Assembly: GCA_021780935.1 (NCBI GenBank)
Contig: JAJXXT010000062.1
Location: forward strand, 1 to 13,775
Length of the DNA: 13,775 nucleotides
Direction: 5' to 3'
From: Pseudomonadota bacterium
Lineage (GTDB): Bacteria > Pseudomonadota > Alphaproteobacteria > Acetobacterales > Acetobacteraceae
Position 1 is the first letter of the stretch, and every line of letters starts with the position of its first letter. The position numbers were made by a program, and so were the translations under genes. Shown one piece after another: positions 12,530 through 13,775 of this stretch. The notes beneath the pieces are model-generated. The model ran no database searches. It was not told where the DNA came from and was given only the letters and a program-made list of their open reading frames with translations.

Positions 12530-13774
12530 TCAGCTCCGCGCGGCGCGCCGGCTCCGCGGGGGTGGCGGCGCCGGCGCGCCGAGCTGCTCGCGGAGAGTTC
12601 TCAGGTAGGCGGCCTGCCGCTGCCGCAATCGAGCGTCCGCCCCAACCCGGGCCGCCGCCAGCGTCTGCAGCCGCGCCACCTCCTCGATATGGCGTTGCGC
12701 GGGCAGCCGACCCGTCACGCTGGCGGCGTGGCGCCGGTGGATGTTCAGCGGAGCGGCGACGTAGGCAACCTGGCAGGGCGAACCGCCGGTCAACGCCTCC
12801 AGGTAAAGGCGCCAGTCTCCGGCGAGGCGATACTCCGCCAACTCGTCCCCGCACCGATCCAGCGCCGCACAGAGCGCCTCGCGGCGCCAGAGGACAGCGG
12901 ACACATTGAGGATCAGGTTCCGCTCGGCCAGGAACCGGCGGGCGAAGTCAGCGCCGTCGAAGACCGTGTCGGCGCTGAGAGCCCCCGGTCCCGCCGCCTC
13001 GGCATAATAGGCCTGGTAGCTGGGCCAGAGGGGGCGTCCCTCGTCATCGATGGCGCGGCTGTCGGCGAAGGCGAAGGCCGCGGAGGGCGCCGCGGCAAGC
13101 GAGGCGGTCAGATGGGCGAGAAAATCCGGCGCGGCGGCGTCATCGGATTCGGCGATCCAGACATAGTCGCCGCGCGCGCGTGCGGCCGCACGGCGCCACT
13201 GGCCGAAGGCGGAGCCGGAATTGCGCGCCGCGACATCGATCAGGAGCTCCCGCTCCGCGGCCGCCGCACTCGCGCGGGCCTGCGCGACGCTTGCGTCGTC
13301 GGAGGCATCGTCGAACAGGACCACCTCGCGCACCGGATGGGTCTGCCCCCATACCGAGGCCAGCCGCGCCGGCAGGTAGGCGGCGTGGTTGTAGCTTGGA
13401 ATCACCACCGAGACGCGGGTCCAGCCAGGATCGGCGAGGCCCAGCAGGGTCTCCGCGTAGGCGCCGAAATCATGGCCCGCGCGTGTCACGGCGGCCAGCC
13501 GAGCCCGCTCCCGCATGGAGATCGCATGCCCTCGGCGGCGGCGCACGGTCTCGGCCATCGCCTCGGTGTTCGCCATGCTCACCACCTGGCCGGCGCGATG
13601 GCGGCGGATCAGTTCCGGGATGCCGCCGCTGCCCTCGAACGCGACCACCGGCGTGCCGACGGCGAGCGCCTCCAGCGCGACCGAGGGTAGCGGATCCTCG
13701 CGCGAGGTCAGCAGCAAGACGTCCGCAGCCGACAGCCAGCCGCCGACATCCTCGGTCCATCCCGGCAGGATCAG
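12530..13774 (-). CDS. multidomain GT4-GT2 glycosyltransferase, 5' partial
   Basis: The last 414 residues of a larger protein whose start lies beyond the window. The first part is the C-terminal nucleotide-sugar-binding half of a GT4 enzyme: LPGWTEDV at 3-10, then SREDPLPSVALEALAVG at 24-40 with the usual acidic pair, then GSGGIPEL. From about residue 121 a complete GT2 (GT-A fold) domain begins with VSVVIPSYNHAAYLP. It has the nucleotide-binding acidic pair near 155-156 (FDDAS), the metal-binding ESDD at 209-212, and a GDW motif at 319-321. The C-terminal tail is Arg/Pro-rich. Fusions like this build surface polysaccharide or protein glycans in the cytoplasm. Sugar donor and acceptor cannot be read. 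An internal TTG at 13717 is not the real start, because the GT4 reading frame continues to the window edge. Confidence 0.9.
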   Translation of the reverse strand: MILPGWTEDVGGWLSAADVLLLTSREDPLPSVALEALAVGTPVVAFEGSGGIPELIRRHRAGQVVSMANTEAMAETVRRRRGHAISMRERARLAAVTRAGHDFGAYAETLLGLADPGWTRVSVVIPSYNHAAYLPARLASVWGQTHPVREVVLFDDASDDASVAQARASAAAAERELLIDVAARNSGSAFGQWRRAAARARGDYVWIAESDDAAAPDFLAHLTASLAAAPSAAFAFADSRAIDDEGRPLWPSYQAYYAEAAGPGALSADTVFDGADFARRFLAERNLILNVSAVLWRREALCAALDRCGDELAEYRLAGDWRLYLEALTGGSPCQVAYVAAPLNIHRRHAASVTGRLPAQRHIEEVARLQTLAAARVGADARLRQRQAAYLRTLREQLGAPAPPPPRSRRAARS

Positions 13775-13775
13775 C

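Noticed and set aside
12689..13690. 333-residue plus-strand open frame opposite the glycosyltransferase
   Set aside because: Gly/Arg-rich shadow; the minus-strand frame carries clear GT4 and GT2 motifs over the same bases.

Overview
This is a GC-rich, densely packed chromosomal window. The gene families point to an alphaproteobacterium: a protocatechuate (beta-ketoadipate) block, a class II fumarase followed by a small ribbon-helix-helix protein, an alphaproteobacterial-type CHAP protein, a VPEP-type PEP-CTERM protein, and scattered AT-rich palindromes between genes. A member of Rhodospirillales/Acetobacteraceae or Hyphomicrobiales would fit, but the sequence alone does not settle the family. 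Only protein-coding genes were recognised. I saw no rRNA, tRNA, CRISPR array, transposase or integrase.

Layout. (1) 2-4932, plus strand: an apparent operon of pcaH (5' end missing), pcaG, pcaB, an Ldh2-family 2-hydroxyacid dehydrogenase, class II fumarase and an RHH protein. Stop-start junctions are 0-33 bp. PcaHG cleaves the ring of protocatechuate and PcaB lactonises the product. Fumarase, and possibly the dehydrogenase, could feed the resulting C4 carbon through malate (inference). A 15-bp perfect hairpin separates this block from a 62-aa orphan gene (5007-5195). (2) 5216-6046, minus: an MBL-fold hydrolase with AHL-lactonase-like residues, divergent from a two-gene split chromate transporter (6154-7220, plus). 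A 19-bp palindrome lies between them. (3) 7226-9115, minus: a copper block in transcription order DUF2946-like protein, CopC, CopD. (4) 9321-10100, minus: a secreted CHAP hydrolase, divergent from a crotonase-family gene (10355-11176, plus). (5) 11177-11757: 581 bp without a gene, rich in inverted repeats. (6) 11758-12495, plus: an exosortase-dependent PEP-CTERM surface protein, convergent with a large GT4-GT2 glycosyltransferase (12530 to beyond the window end, minus).

The window reads as ordinary chromosome carrying several short metabolic, metal-handling and cell-surface units. Items most worth a second look: the hairpin over the start of the 62-aa gene; the operator-like palindrome between the lactonase-like gene and the chromate genes; a family of AGAAATTC-N6-GAATTTCT palindromes at three places; and a crotonase lacking both canonical catalytic glutamates. 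I saw no convincing wholly new multi-gene system.
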